Source: UBA6901 sp035256085
Lineage (GTDB): Bacteria; Pseudomonadota; Gammaproteobacteria; Acidiferrobacterales; UBA6901
NCBI GenBank assembly: GCA_035256085.1
Contig: DATEYP010000074.1
Coordinates: 1 to 23,929 of the forward strand
Direction of reading: 5' to 3'
DNA: 23,929 nucleotides
Shown: positions 1 to 8,089 of the stretch, piece by piece
Layout: every line of letters starts with the position of its first letter
Numbering within the stretch: the stretch's first letter is position 1
Notes under the pieces: model-generated
Databases searched by the model: none
What the model saw: the letters and a program-made list of their open reading frames with translations, nothing else
What the model was told of the DNA's origin: nothing
Position numbers and translations under genes: made by a program

Positions 1-317
1 GGAGGAAAGTCCGGGCTCCATAGGGCAGGGTGCCAGGTAACGCCTGGGCGGCGCGAGCCGACGGAAAGTGCCACAGAAAATATACCGCCGATGGCCGGGC
101 AACCGGATCAGGTAAGGTTGAAATGGTGCGGTAAGAGCGCACCGCGCCCCTGGCAACAGGGGTGGCAGGGCAAACCCCACCCGGAGCAAGACCAAATAGG
201 GGAGCTATGGTGTGGCCCGCACCGCTCCCGGGTTGGTTGCTCGAGGCGTCTGGTGACAGACGTCCCAGAGGAATGACTGTCCACGACAGAACCCGGCTTA
301 CCGGCCGACTCCCACCT
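1..317 (+). ncRNA. rnpB: RNase P RNA, 5' end cut off by the window
   Basis: Catalytic RNA of RNase P, which removes 5' leaders from tRNA precursors. The sequence follows the bacterial type A RNA closely: it begins with GGAGGAAAGTCCGGGCTCC, continues through GGCAGGGTGCCAGGTAACGC, the GATCAGGTAAGG segment, GGTGCGGTAAGAGCGCACCG and CCGGAGCAAGACCAAATAGG, and ends with GAATGACTGTCCACGAC, ACAGAACCCGGCTTA and a final CCCACCT at 311-317. The first and penultimate conserved blocks form helix P4 in the known structure. By comparison with the E. coli molecule, roughly 60 bases of the 5' end lie before the window. The exact 3' end is inferred from that alignment. rnpB directly upstream of mraZ is a familiar arrangement in some gammaproteobacteria. 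A 61-codon open frame inside it is spurious. Confidence 0.97.
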
Positions 318-505
318 TTCTACTTTAAGTGTTATTTGTAATTTACTGTTTTATTAGAGTTTCTATCATTGTTTTTTCGCGGTTTCCGTCCCCAAAAACA
401 CCTCATTCTGGCCGCGCACAGCAGATGCGCCCGTTGGCACCCGTTTGCGTTAGCTAACTCTATGTACGGTAAAGGAGAAATTTTGTGCCGGCGACCACTT
501 ATCTC
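318..505 (+). other. AT-richer spacer between rnpB and the dcw promoter
   Basis: No gene is recognisable. The first part after rnpB is clearly more AT-rich than the rest of the window, with several T runs (for example TTTTTT near 372-377). That fits the 3' processing and termination zone of rnpB, although I see no strong separate hairpin. A Shine-Dalgarno-like AAGGAG at 472-477 followed by GTG at 485 is present, but it precedes the promoter and leads into a frame shadowing mraZ, so I do not call a gene. Confidence 0.6.
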
Positions 506-535
506 TTGACATGCAGTGATTTCGCTCTCTATAGT
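506..535 (+). promoter_or_regulatory. Sigma70-type promoter of the dcw operon (Pmra)
   Basis: A perfect -35 box TTGACA at 506-511 and a -10 box TATAGT at 530-535 (5 of 6 consensus) are separated by 18 bp. The expected transcription start falls near 541-543, immediately before the five MraZ-type repeats, so a short leader of about 50 bases precedes mraZ. This is the only strong promoter I see ahead of the long overlapping gene run, and it corresponds in position to Pmra of E. coli. Confidence 0.8.
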
Positions 536-543
536 GTTGTTAA

Positions 544-588
544 GTGGGATAAAGTGGTAAATGGTGGAATACAGCGGGAGAAAGAGGG
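544..588 (+). promoter_or_regulatory. MraZ operator: five GNGG direct repeats at 10-bp spacing
   Basis: Repeats start at 544 (GTGGG), 554 (GTGGT), 564 (GTGGA), 574 (GCGGG) and 584 (GAGGG), each exactly 10 bp from the next, with A/T-rich spacers. MraZ of E. coli is known to bind TGGGN direct repeats separated by 5 bases just upstream of its own gene, and this array matches that rule. The repeats begin at the expected transcription start, and the fifth one doubles as the Shine-Dalgarno sequence 5 bases before the mraZ ATG. Bound MraZ could therefore block both transcription and ribosome access. The role is inferred from the family. Confidence 0.8.
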
Positions 589-593
589 AATAA

Positions 594-1046
594 ATGTTCC
601 GCGGTGTCAACGCACTCAACCTGGACAACAAAGGCCGGCTCGCGATTCCGACGCGCTACCGGGACGAGCTCGTGCGCCTGGCCAATGGCCAGCTGGTGAT
701 CACGGTCGATCGCGATCACTCGCTGCTGCTCTATCCGCTGCCCGAGTGGGAAGAAATCGAACGCAAGCTCGTGAAGCTGCCGAGTTTCAACGTGCAGGCG
801 CGCCGCCTGCAGCGCCTGCTCATCGGCCATGCGACCGAGGTGGAACTCGACGGCAACGGACGCATCCTGTTGCCGCCGCTGCTGCGCGAGTTCGCCAGCC
901 TCGACAAGGCCGTGGTGATGATCGGCCAGGGCAACAAGTTCGAAATCTGGGACGAGGCGAAGTGGAATGCGCGTCGTGCCGAGTGGCTGACCGCGGCCGA
1001 GGCCGAGGGCGAGCTGCCGGACGAACTCGGTTCGCTGTCGCTGTAG
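594..1046 (+). CDS. mraZ: Transcriptional regulator MraZ
   Basis: MraZ is a DNA-binding repressor of the dcw operon that acts on repeats ahead of its own gene. The 150-residue product has the usual length and two tandem AbrB-like halves. The first contains LDNKGRLAIPTRYRDEL (about residues 10-26), and the second contains ELDGNGRILLPPLLREF (about residues 84-100). The DxxGR signature is present in both. The start MFRGVNALNLD is the canonical N-terminus, and the ATG lies 5 bases after GAGGG. The first gene of the operon, it is separated from rsmH by 8 bases. Autoregulation is likely because five matching operator repeats sit directly upstream. Identification is secure, and nothing is truncated. 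Confidence 0.97.
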   Translation: MFRGVNALNLDNKGRLAIPTRYRDELVRLANGQLVITVDRDHSLLLYPLPEWEEIERKLVKLPSFNVQARRLQRLLIGHATEVELDGNGRILLPPLLREFASLDKAVVMIGQGNKFEIWDEAKWNARRAEWLTAAEAEGELPDELGSLSL

Positions 1047-1054
1047 GCGCGCGG

Positions 1055-1999
1055 GTGACGGAGCGTGAGCATGAACCGGTTCTGCAAAAAGAAGCGGTGG
1101 CGGCGCTGAACGTCAGACCGGATGGAATTTATGTGGACGCCACCTTCGGACGCGGCGGGCATGCGCGGGCCATTCTCGATCAGCTCGGGCCGGATGGCCG
1201 GTTGCTCGCGCTGGACCGCGATCCGCAGGCGGTGGCTTCAGCAAAACAGCAGTTTGCCGATGAGGTGCGCTTGACGATTGTGCATGCGCCATTCTCGATG
1301 TTGGGAAGCGCCGTTGACGAACGCGGTTGGCGCGGACGTGTGAATGGCATTCTCTTCGACCTCGGCGTTTCCTCCCCGCAACTCGACGAACCCGCACGCG
1401 GGTTCAGCTTCCGCACCGAAGGCCCGCTCGATATGCGCATGGACACCACGCGCGGCGAATCGGCTGCAGACTGGTTGAATCGCGCCGCGGAACAGGAGAT
1501 TGCCGATGTTCTGTACCAGCTGGGCGAAGAGCGTTATGCGCGACGCATCGCACGCGCCATCGTGCGCGTGCGCGCGGAAACGCCGATTCTGAACACGAAA
1601 CAGCTTGCCGAAATCGTGGCCGGCGCCGTGCCGACGCGCGAGCGCAGCAAGGATCCCGCCACGCGCAGCTTTCAGGCGTTCCGCCTGCACATCAACCGCG
1701 AACTCGACGAGCTGCGCGAGACCCTGCCGCAGGCCATGGATGTGCTCGCCCCGCGCGGACGGCTGGTGGTAATCAGCTTCCATTCACTCGAAGACCGCAT
1801 CGTCAAGCAGTTCATGCGCGTGCAGGAAAAAGGCGTGGAATTGCCACCGGACCTGCCGGTGCGGCATATCGAAATCCAGTCGCGCCTGAAAGTGATCGGC
1901 AAGCCCGTGCGTGCGGGCGAGGAGGAAGTGCGGCGCAACCCGCGCGCCCGCAGCGCCGTTATGCGCATCGCTGAAATACCGGGGGCGGCGCATGCGTAA
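1055..1999 (+). CDS. rsmH: 16S rRNA (cytosine-1402-N4)-methyltransferase RsmH
   Basis: RsmH (MraW) uses S-adenosylmethionine to methylate N4 of C1402 in 16S rRNA, near the ribosomal P site. The 314-residue length equals the family norm. The N-terminus EHEPVLQKEAV leads into NVRPDGIYVDATFGRGGHA, whose GRGG (about residues 32-35) is the SAM-binding loop. LLALDRDPQA, FDLGVSSPQLD and the C-terminal NPRARSAVMR block are all typical. I chose the GTG at 1055 because the homologous region begins there. The frame stays open upstream to 485, but that part lies over mraZ in another frame. The stop overlaps the start of ftsL by 8 bases (ATGCGTAA), which suggests translational coupling. Confidence 0.95.
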   Translation: MTEREHEPVLQKEAVAALNVRPDGIYVDATFGRGGHARAILDQLGPDGRLLALDRDPQAVASAKQQFADEVRLTIVHAPFSMLGSAVDERGWRGRVNGILFDLGVSSPQLDEPARGFSFRTEGPLDMRMDTTRGESAADWLNRAAEQEIADVLYQLGEERYARRIARAIVRVRAETPILNTKQLAEIVAGAVPTRERSKDPATRSFQAFRLHINRELDELRETLPQAMDVLAPRGRLVVISFHSLEDRIVKQFMRVQEKGVELPPDLPVRHIEIQSRLKVIGKPVRAGEEEVRRNPRARSAVMRIAEIPGAAHA

Positions 2000-2279
2000 G
2001 CAGCTCACGCTCCTGACGGTGGCCGTGGTGGCGTGCGCGCTGATCGTCATCGAATTACGTCACCGCAACCGTTTGCAGTTTGCCGAGTTGCAGGCGGTGA
2101 CGCGCGAGCACGACGCGCTGAATACCGAGCGCGGTCAGTTACTGCTCGAACAGGGCGCATGGTCCGAGCAGCGCCGCGTGGAAGAAACTGCGCGCGCTCG
2201 CCTCGGAATGACGCTGCCATCGAGTGATCAGGTGGTGATCGTGCGTGTCGACAAGGCAGCATCCAGGACGAATCCGTGA
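1992..2279 (+). CDS. ftsL: Cell division protein FtsL
   Basis: FtsL is a small bitopic divisome protein. With FtsB and FtsQ it forms the complex that activates FtsW-FtsI. The 95-residue product has a short cytoplasmic start (MRKQ), one membrane helix at about residues 5-21 and a periplasmic stretch with heptad-like hydrophobic spacing at about 24-70, as expected for the FtsL/FtsB coiled coil. FtsL proteins diverge quickly, so the call rests on size, topology and position between rsmH and ftsI. The ATG at 1992 lies inside the end of rsmH (8-base overlap), and the stop overlaps the GTG of ftsI by 4 bases (GTGA). Confidence 0.92.
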   Translation: MRKQLTLLTVAVVACALIVIELRHRNRLQFAELQAVTREHDALNTERGQLLLEQGAWSEQRRVEETARARLGMTLPSSDQVVIVRVDKAASRTNP

Positions 2280-3991
2280 GTCGCACTGCTCGCGCCACCG
2301 CCTACCCGGCACGCACTGCCATGGTGCTCGGTATTCTGTTTGGCGGCCTGGTGCTGCTCGCGGTACGCGCCATATGGTTGCAAGTCGTCACCTCGGACTA
2401 TCTGCAGGAGCAGGGCAATGCCCGCCACCTGCGTGTGATCCAGGACAACTCGCATCGCGGCATGATTTTCGATCGGCACGGCGAGCCACTGGCCATCAGC
2501 ACGCCCGTAGACAGCGTGTGGGCCGTGCCGGGCGAACTCGATGATGCGCGCACCCGGTGGCCAGTACTCGCGAAGATCCTGGGCATGTCCGCGCGCGAAA
2601 TCAACCAGGCCGTTCAGCAGTACCAGGGCCGCGAGTTCATGTATCTCAAGCGGCACGTGACACCCGAGCAGGCCGAGCAGGTCAAGACGCTCAACATAGC
2701 CGGCGTCGGGCTCACGCGCGAGTATCGCCGATATTATCCATCGGGCACGGTCACCGGGCATGTGGTCGGTTTCACCGACGTGGACGATCGGGGCCTGGAA
2801 GGCATCGAGCTTGCCTACGACGAGCAGCTACGCGCCATACCCGGTCGCAAACGCGTGCTCAAGGACCGCTACGGCAGTGTTGTCGAGAGCGTTGAGAGCG
2901 TGACTCTGCCGGTGCCGGGCAAGGACATCACCTTGAGTCTCGACCGGCGCCTCCAGTATCTCGTCTATCGTGAACTCAAGGCAGCGGTTGCCGCGCACCA
3001 CGCACACGGCGCCAGCGCCGTTGTGCTCGATGCGCGCAGCGGCGAGGTGCTGGCGATGGTCAACGAGCCGGGGTTCAATCCGAACAACCGTGCGCGCCTG
3101 CGCAGCTCGGTGTTCCGCAACCGCATCGTGACTGACGTATTCGAACCAGGTTCGACGCTTAAGCCATTCACGGCCGCGGCCGCGCTCGAGAGTGGCAAGT
3201 TCTTCCCGCAGACCATGATCGACACGGGGTCCGGGCTGCTCACCGTCGGGCGCAACACCATCCGTGATACGCACAACAACGGTCCGCTCACGGTTGCGCA
3301 GGTGATCGAGAAGTCGAGCAACGTCGGCGCGGCGCGCATCGCACTTGCTCTCGGCGACCGCGGCTTGCGTGAAATGTTCAGCAAGGCCGGTTTCGGCGCG
3401 ATCACCGGCATCAGTCTGCCGGGTGAAGTGGCTGGGCGCATGAACCCGCCGTCGGGCGTGCCGATTGAACTGGCAACGCTCGGCTACGGCTACGGCATCT
3501 CGGTTACACCGCTGCAACTCGCGCGTGCCTATTTGGTTCTGGCAAACGGCGGACTGGCGCTGCCCGTGTCGATGCTGAAGCGTGACATGCTGCCGGAAGG
3601 CGAAAGAGTCATGTCGGAAAAGACCGCGCGTCAGGTACGCGGCATGCTCGAGCAGGCGGTCAGCCAGAACGGCACCGGGGTGACGGCGCAGGTCGCGTAC
3701 TACCGCATCGGCGGCAAGACCGGAACCGCGCACAAGCTGGTGAACGGCGAGTACGCGAAGAACAGCTACATTGCCTCGTTCGCCGGATTTGCACCGGCCA
3801 GCAAACCACGCCTCGTCATGATCGTGATGGTGGACGAACCGCAGGGCAACGCCTATTTCGGCGGCCAGGTGGCCGCACCGGTATTCAGCAAGGTGATGGC
3901 CGGTGCGCTGCGTCTGCTCAACATTCCGCCCGATAACCTCAATGGTCCGGCGCGCCGCACCGCCGAGCTTGGGCGCGGAGGTGTAACCTGA
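2276..3991 (+). CDS. ftsI: Peptidoglycan D,D-transpeptidase FtsI (PBP3)
   Basis: Septum-specific class B penicillin-binding protein that cross-links stem peptides made available by FtsW. The 571-residue product has one N-terminal membrane helix (about residues 16-35), a pedestal domain containing HRGMIFDRHGEPLA (about 60-73) and a C-terminal transpeptidase domain. The three catalytic motifs are intact: STLK at 293-296 with Ser293 as nucleophile, SSN at 347-349 and KTGT at 481-484. Length is close to the E. coli protein. It starts with GTG in a 4-base overlap with ftsL, and its TGA shares one base with the murE ATG. Identification is secure, though FtsI is distinguished from other class B PBPs partly by its place in the cluster. 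Confidence 0.97.
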   Translation: MSRTARATAYPARTAMVLGILFGGLVLLAVRAIWLQVVTSDYLQEQGNARHLRVIQDNSHRGMIFDRHGEPLAISTPVDSVWAVPGELDDARTRWPVLAKILGMSAREINQAVQQYQGREFMYLKRHVTPEQAEQVKTLNIAGVGLTREYRRYYPSGTVTGHVVGFTDVDDRGLEGIELAYDEQLRAIPGRKRVLKDRYGSVVESVESVTLPVPGKDITLSLDRRLQYLVYRELKAAVAAHHAHGASAVVLDARSGEVLAMVNEPGFNPNNRARLRSSVFRNRIVTDVFEPGSTLKPFTAAAALESGKFFPQTMIDTGSGLLTVGRNTIRDTHNNGPLTVAQVIEKSSNVGAARIALALGDRGLREMFSKAGFGAITGISLPGEVAGRMNPPSGVPIELATLGYGYGISVTPLQLARAYLVLANGGLALPVSMLKRDMLPEGERVMSEKTARQVRGMLEQAVSQNGTGVTAQVAYYRIGGKTGTAHKLVNGEYAKNSYIASFAGFAPASKPRLVMIVMVDEPQGNAYFGGQVAAPVFSKVMAGALRLLNIPPDNLNGPARRTAELGRGGVT

Positions 3992-5466
3992 TGCCGATCC
4001 ATGGCTCGCCAGCAATGCGCTTGAGCACGCTACTCGCCGGATTGACGGACGCGCTGCTTGTCCATGATCCGGAGATCGGCGGCATTACGCTGGATAGCCG
4101 CGCGGTGCAGCCGGGTTGGCTGTTTATCGCAGTACCCGGTGCGCGCACCGACGGGCGTGCCTACATCGCGGGCGCTTACGCGCGCGGTGCGGTGGCGGTG
4201 GTGTACGAGGTTGATGGTTTTGAACCGGACGCACGCAGCGCAAGCGCCATCGGCGTGCGTGCTCTGCGTCAACACATTGGGACCATTGCGGATCGCTTCT
4301 ACGGTGCCCCGACGCGCAAACTCAAGGTGGTCGGCGTCACCGGCACGAACGGCAAGACCACCACCACACACCTGCTCGCACAGGCACTCGACCGGCCGGA
4401 TGCGCGCTGCGGGCTGATCGGCACGCTGGGCAGCGGTTTCCCCGGGCAGCTCGATCCGTCGCTGCATACCACGCCGGACGCCGTCAGTGTGCATCGGCTG
4501 ATGGCCGAGTTTGTGAGAGCCGGAGCCAGGAGGGTGTGCATGGAGGTGTCCTCGCATGCCCTTGATCAGGCGCGTGTCGCTGGGGTGGTGTTCGACATTG
4601 CGGTATTCACCAACCTCACGCGCGATCATCTCGACTATCACGGCGATATGGAGGCGTATGCCGCAGCCAAGTCACGGCTGTTCGACTTTCCGCATCTCAA
4701 GGCCGCGGTGATCAACCAGGATGACGCCTTTGGACGCGAGCTTATTGAACGCATGCGCAGTCGTGCACAGATTTTGAGTTTCGGTCTGCACGGTGGCGAT
4801 GTGCAGGCGCTCAGCGTGGATACATCGACCGAAGGTCTGACGCTCACCATTGCCACGCCGCAAGGCGAGACGCGGTTACGGAGTCCGCTGCTCGGGCGTT
4901 TTAATGCTGCGAATCTGCTTGCGGCGCTCGCGGTGTTACTCGTGGCGGGCGTACCGCTTGCCGAAGCCACCAATGCGCTCGCGCAGACACAGCCGGTGGC
5001 CGGGCGCATGGAGCGTTTCGGCGGAATCGATGGTCATCCGCTGGTGGTGGTGGACTACGCACACACACCGGATGCGCTCGAAAAAGTATTGCAGGCGCTG
5101 CGCGAACACACGCACAACAAGCTGGTGTGCGTGTTCGGTTGCGGCGGTGACCGCGATCGCGGCAAGCGCCCGCAGATGGGACGCATCGCCGAGCAGCTCG
5201 CCGATGTCGTAATCCTCACCAACGACAATCCGCGCCACGAAGATCCGGCGGCCATCATCAATGAAATTGCTTCCGGCATGCAGACCACGCCGAGCGCCGT
5301 GCCGGACCGCATACAGGCGATCCGTGTGGCACTGTCCAGCGCGCGCGCCGGCGATATCGTGCTCGTGGCCGGCAAGGGTCACGAGGACTACCAACAGGTC
5401 GGTGACCGGCGCCTGAACTATAGCGACCGCGACACGGTGCGTGCGTTGTTGAAGGAGGCAGCGTGA
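3991..5466 (+). CDS. murE: UDP-MurNAc-tripeptide synthetase (meso-DAP adding) MurE
   Basis: Cytoplasmic ATP-dependent ligase that adds meso-diaminopimelate to UDP-MurNAc-L-Ala-D-Glu. The 491 residues show TLDSRAVQPGWLFIAVPG near the start, the ATP loop GTNGKTT at 118-124, the carbamylated lysine region YAAAKSRLF (Lys227) and DNPRHE at 412-417. The last motif marks meso-DAP rather than lysine specificity and therefore a Gram-negative-type wall. The ATG at 3991 shares one base with the ftsI stop. A second in-frame ATG at 4015 (MRLSTLLAG) would also give a full-length enzyme, so the first eight residues are uncertain. The stop overlaps the murF start. Confidence 0.97.
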   Translation: MPIHGSPAMRLSTLLAGLTDALLVHDPEIGGITLDSRAVQPGWLFIAVPGARTDGRAYIAGAYARGAVAVVYEVDGFEPDARSASAIGVRALRQHIGTIADRFYGAPTRKLKVVGVTGTNGKTTTTHLLAQALDRPDARCGLIGTLGSGFPGQLDPSLHTTPDAVSVHRLMAEFVRAGARRVCMEVSSHALDQARVAGVVFDIAVFTNLTRDHLDYHGDMEAYAAAKSRLFDFPHLKAAVINQDDAFGRELIERMRSRAQILSFGLHGGDVQALSVDTSTEGLTLTIATPQGETRLRSPLLGRFNAANLLAALAVLLVAGVPLAEATNALAQTQPVAGRMERFGGIDGHPLVVVDYAHTPDALEKVLQALREHTHNKLVCVFGCGGDRDRGKRPQMGRIAEQLADVVILTNDNPRHEDPAAIINEIASGMQTTPSAVPDRIQAIRVALSSARAGDIVLVAGKGHEDYQQVGDRRLNYSDRDTVRALLKEAA

Positions 5467-6818
5467 TGACCCTTGCCACCGCCGCCACAGTACTTCAGGG
5501 AACGCTGCGCGGAGCCGATGCGGAATTTTCCGGTGTCAGTACCGACACGCGCACGCTCAAGCACGGCGATCTGTTTGTGGCGCTCGCTGGGCCGAACTTC
5601 GACGGCCATGGTTTCGTGAACGATGCGGCCGGCAAGGGCGCGGTCGGGGCGCTGGTGTCGCGCGCTCTCGCCGCCGGCATACCCGCCGTGCAGGTTGCCG
5701 ACACGCGCCTGGGCCTTGGCCAGCTTGCCGCGCATTGGCGCCGCCAGTTCCGGATCCCCGTCATCGCGGTCACCGGCAGCAATGGCAAGACCACGGTGAA
5801 GAACATGATTGCCGCCATTCTGGCCGAGACCGGTCCGGGGCTGGCCACGCAGGGTAACCTCAACAATGACATCGGTGTGCCGCTCACGCTGCTGCGGCTC
5901 AAGCCGGGAGATCAGTACGCGGTGATCGAAATGGGCATGAATCACCCGGGCGAGATCGAGTACCTCACGAAGCTGACAGGCCCGACGATCGCGCTCATCA
6001 ACAACGCCGCCGCCGCGCATCTTGCCGGCCTCGGCAGCGTCGAGGCGGTGGCGCAAGCCAAGGGTGAGATCTATGCCGGCCTCGCCGCGGACGGCATCGC
6101 GGTTATCAACGCCGATGACGCCTACGCCGGCCTGTGGCGCAAGCTGGCCGCGCCGCATCGCATTATCACCTTCGGTCTTGACCGGCCGGCAGATGTCAGC
6201 GCCGAGCTCGAGCTCGATGCTGCCGGCAGTTCCATTCACCTCAAAACCCCGCAAGGAGGGATCAACATGCGACTGTCACTGCTCGGACGTCACAATGTCT
6301 TGAACGCGCTGGCGGCCGGCAGCGCAACGCTTGCCGCGGGCGCCAGCCTCGCCGACATCCAGGCCGGTCTGGAGAAACTGAGAAGCGTCTCCGGACGGCT
6401 TGAGGTCAAGCGCGGCCTGAAGGGCGCGCGGGTACTGGACGACACGTACAATGCCAACCCCGGATCGCTGGCAGCGGGCGTGGAGGTGTTGAAGGCGGCC
6501 TCCGGCGAGCGTGTATTGGTGCTGGGCGACATGGGCGAACTCGGCGATGCGGCGCGCGATATTCACCGGCGCGTCGGGCTGCTTGCCAAGAGCCTCGGTA
6601 TCGAACGCCTGTATGCGGTCGGTGAGCTCACGCCAGGCGCTGTCGAGGCATTCGGCAAAGGTGCGCAACACTTCACCAGTCACGAGGCGCTCATCGAGAA
6701 CCTGCGCGGCAGCCTGCATGGCGACATGACAGTACTGGTCAAAGGCTCACGCCTCATGAAGATGGAGCGTGTGGTGGCGGGTATCGTCGAGCACGATTCC
6801 AACGGAGGAAAATCCTAA
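5466..6818 (+). CDS. murF: UDP-MurNAc-tripeptide:D-Ala-D-Ala ligase MurF
   Basis: MurF adds the D-Ala-D-Ala dipeptide made by Ddl to UDP-MurNAc-tripeptide, completing the pentapeptide precursor in the cytoplasm. The 450 residues contain VSTDTRTLKHGDLFVAL near the start, the ATP loop GSNGKTT at about 104-110, EMGMNHPGEIEYL, and the C-terminal LDDTYNANPGSL and VLGDMGELGD blocks that mark MurF among Mur ligases. I prefer the ATG at 5466, which shares one base with the murE stop and lies 7 bases after GGAGG (5454-5458). A GTG at 5463 would add one residue but sits only 4 bases from that site. It ends exactly where mraY begins. Confidence 0.96.
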   Translation: MTLATAATVLQGTLRGADAEFSGVSTDTRTLKHGDLFVALAGPNFDGHGFVNDAAGKGAVGALVSRALAAGIPAVQVADTRLGLGQLAAHWRRQFRIPVIAVTGSNGKTTVKNMIAAILAETGPGLATQGNLNNDIGVPLTLLRLKPGDQYAVIEMGMNHPGEIEYLTKLTGPTIALINNAAAAHLAGLGSVEAVAQAKGEIYAGLAADGIAVINADDAYAGLWRKLAAPHRIITFGLDRPADVSAELELDAAGSSIHLKTPQGGINMRLSLLGRHNVLNALAAGSATLAAGASLADIQAGLEKLRSVSGRLEVKRGLKGARVLDDTYNANPGSLAAGVEVLKAASGERVLVLGDMGELGDAARDIHRRVGLLAKSLGIERLYAVGELTPGAVEAFGKGAQHFTSHEALIENLRGSLHGDMTVLVKGSRLMKMERVVAGIVEHDSNGGKS

Positions 6819-7901
6819 GTGCTCTACGCTTTCTTCGACTGGCTGGCGCGCGATATCTCGGCGTTCAACGTTTTTCGATATCTGACGTTGCGCGCCATTC
6901 TCGGCATACTCACGGCGCTTGCCATCTGTTTCCTGATCGGTCCGGCGTTGATCCGCAAGCTCACCCAATACAACGTAGGGCAGGTGGTGCGCAGCGATGG
7001 TCCGCAGACGCATCTTGCCAAGGCCGGCACACCGACCATGGGCGGCGCGCTCATTCTCATCGCCGTGTTTGTCTCCACCCTGCTGTGGGCGAATCTGCAC
7101 AATCGCTTTGTGTGGGTGGTGCTGTTCACCACGCTGTTCTTCGGTGCCATTGGCTGGGTGGATGATTACCGCAAGCTGGTGCGAAAGAATCCGAAGGGCT
7201 TGAGCGTACGCGAGAAATATTTCTGGCAAACCGTTGGCGGTTTTCTGGCGGCGGTATTTCTCTACGCTACCGCAAAATCTCCCGCCGAGATTCATCTGAT
7301 TGTACCGGTGTTCAAGAACGTGATCTTCGATCTCGGCCCATGGTTCATCCTGCTCACCTATTTTGTGATTGTGGGCACCAGCAATGCCGTGAACCTGACA
7401 GACGGTCTCGACGGCCTCGCCATTATGCCGACCGTGATGGTGGCCGGCGCGCTCGGGGTATTCGCGTACCTCACCGGTAATGCAAACTTCTCAAGTTATC
7501 TCGGCATTCCGTTCATCCCGGGTACGGGCGAGATTTTGATTTTCTGCGCGGCAATTGTCGGCGCGGGTCTCGGATTCCTGTGGTTCAACACCTATCCGGC
7601 GATGGTGTTCATGGGCGACGTCGGTGCGCTTGGCCTGGGCGCGGCGCTTGGAACAACCGCCGTGGTGGTGCGCCAGGAAATCGTGCTGTTCATCATGGGC
7701 GGACTGTTCGTGATGGAGACGGTGTCGGTGATCCTGCAGGTGGCGTCGTTCAAGCTCACCGGCAAGCGCATCTTCCGCATGGCGCCGCTGCATCACCACT
7801 TCGAACTGAAGGGCTGGCCGGAACCGCGCGTGATCGTGCGTTTCTGGATCATCTCGCTGATTCTGGTGCTGATCGGCCTGGCGACCTTGAAGGTTCGATA
7901 G
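6819..7901 (+). CDS. mraY: Phospho-MurNAc-pentapeptide transferase MraY
   Basis: Integral membrane enzyme that transfers phospho-MurNAc-pentapeptide to undecaprenyl phosphate, giving lipid I. The 360 residues equal the E. coli length and are rich in membrane helices (about ten). Catalytic-site motifs are present: VDDYRKL with Asp115 and Asp116, NLTDGLDGL (about 192-200), MGDVG with Asp267, and PLHHHFELKGWPE near the C-terminus. The GTG start at 6819 directly abuts the murF stop and lies 9 bases after GGAGGA (6804-6809). It is the last gene before the first non-coding break in the cluster. Confidence 0.97.
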   Translation: MLYAFFDWLARDISAFNVFRYLTLRAILGILTALAICFLIGPALIRKLTQYNVGQVVRSDGPQTHLAKAGTPTMGGALILIAVFVSTLLWANLHNRFVWVVLFTTLFFGAIGWVDDYRKLVRKNPKGLSVREKYFWQTVGGFLAAVFLYATAKSPAEIHLIVPVFKNVIFDLGPWFILLTYFVIVGTSNAVNLTDGLDGLAIMPTVMVAGALGVFAYLTGNANFSSYLGIPFIPGTGEILIFCAAIVGAGLGFLWFNTYPAMVFMGDVGALGLGAALGTTAVVVRQEIVLFIMGGLFVMETVSVILQVASFKLTGKRIFRMAPLHHHFELKGWPEPRVIVRFWIISLILVLIGLATLKVR

Positions 7902-7923
7902 TATAGAAAGATTTTCACCAATT

Positions 7924-8068
7924 CCCCCTCTCCCGCTTGCGGGAGAGGGCAAGGGGTGAGGGCAACGATTCTCACCTACTCCCCCTCTCCCGCATCAGCG
8001 GGAGAGGGATGGGGAGAGGGCAACGACTCTCATCCCTTCCCCCTGGGAGAGGGGGAAGGGATGAGGGA
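7924..8068 (+). repeat. Cluster of three intergenic palindromes (REP-like)
   Basis: Hairpin 1: CCCTCTCCCGC at 7926-7936 pairs perfectly with 7939-7949. Hairpin 2: the same 11-base arm at 7983-7993 pairs with 7998-8008. Hairpin 3: a perfect 16-bp stem, 8029-8044 with 8050-8065, and a 5-base loop. The first two are copies of one unit, each followed by a GGG(T/A)GAGGGCAACGA(T/C)TCTCA-type tail, so the block reads as a tandem array. The strong C/T-then-G/A asymmetry resembles dispersed intergenic palindromes common in proteobacterial genomes. No T-run follows, so these are not standard terminators. Effects on mRNA stability or processing between mraY and murD are possible but inferred. Confidence 0.9.
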
Positions 8069-8089
8069 TAACGAGGCAAGAGCGAAAAC

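Noticed and set aside
485..1054. Long N-terminal extension of the rsmH frame (open from GTG 485, with AAGGAG at 472-477)
   Set aside because: It runs over mraZ in another frame, begins before the promoter, and the RsmH homology starts at 1055. The frame is simply stop-poor in GC-rich DNA.
2828..4015. Long minus-strand open frames, such as the 395-codon frame over ftsI and a similar one over murD (8030-9403)
   Set aside because: Antisense shadows of conserved genes with full motif sets on the plus strand, with Arg/His-rich translations and no family match.
7924..8008. Possible CRISPR array in the mraY-murD repeats
   Set aside because: The units are palindromes with short, related spacers and only two copies. 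There is no regular repeat-spacer pattern and no cas gene.
8029..8065. The 16-bp stem before murD as a rho-independent terminator
   Set aside because: No T-run follows on either strand, and essential murD to murB genes lie downstream without another visible promoter.
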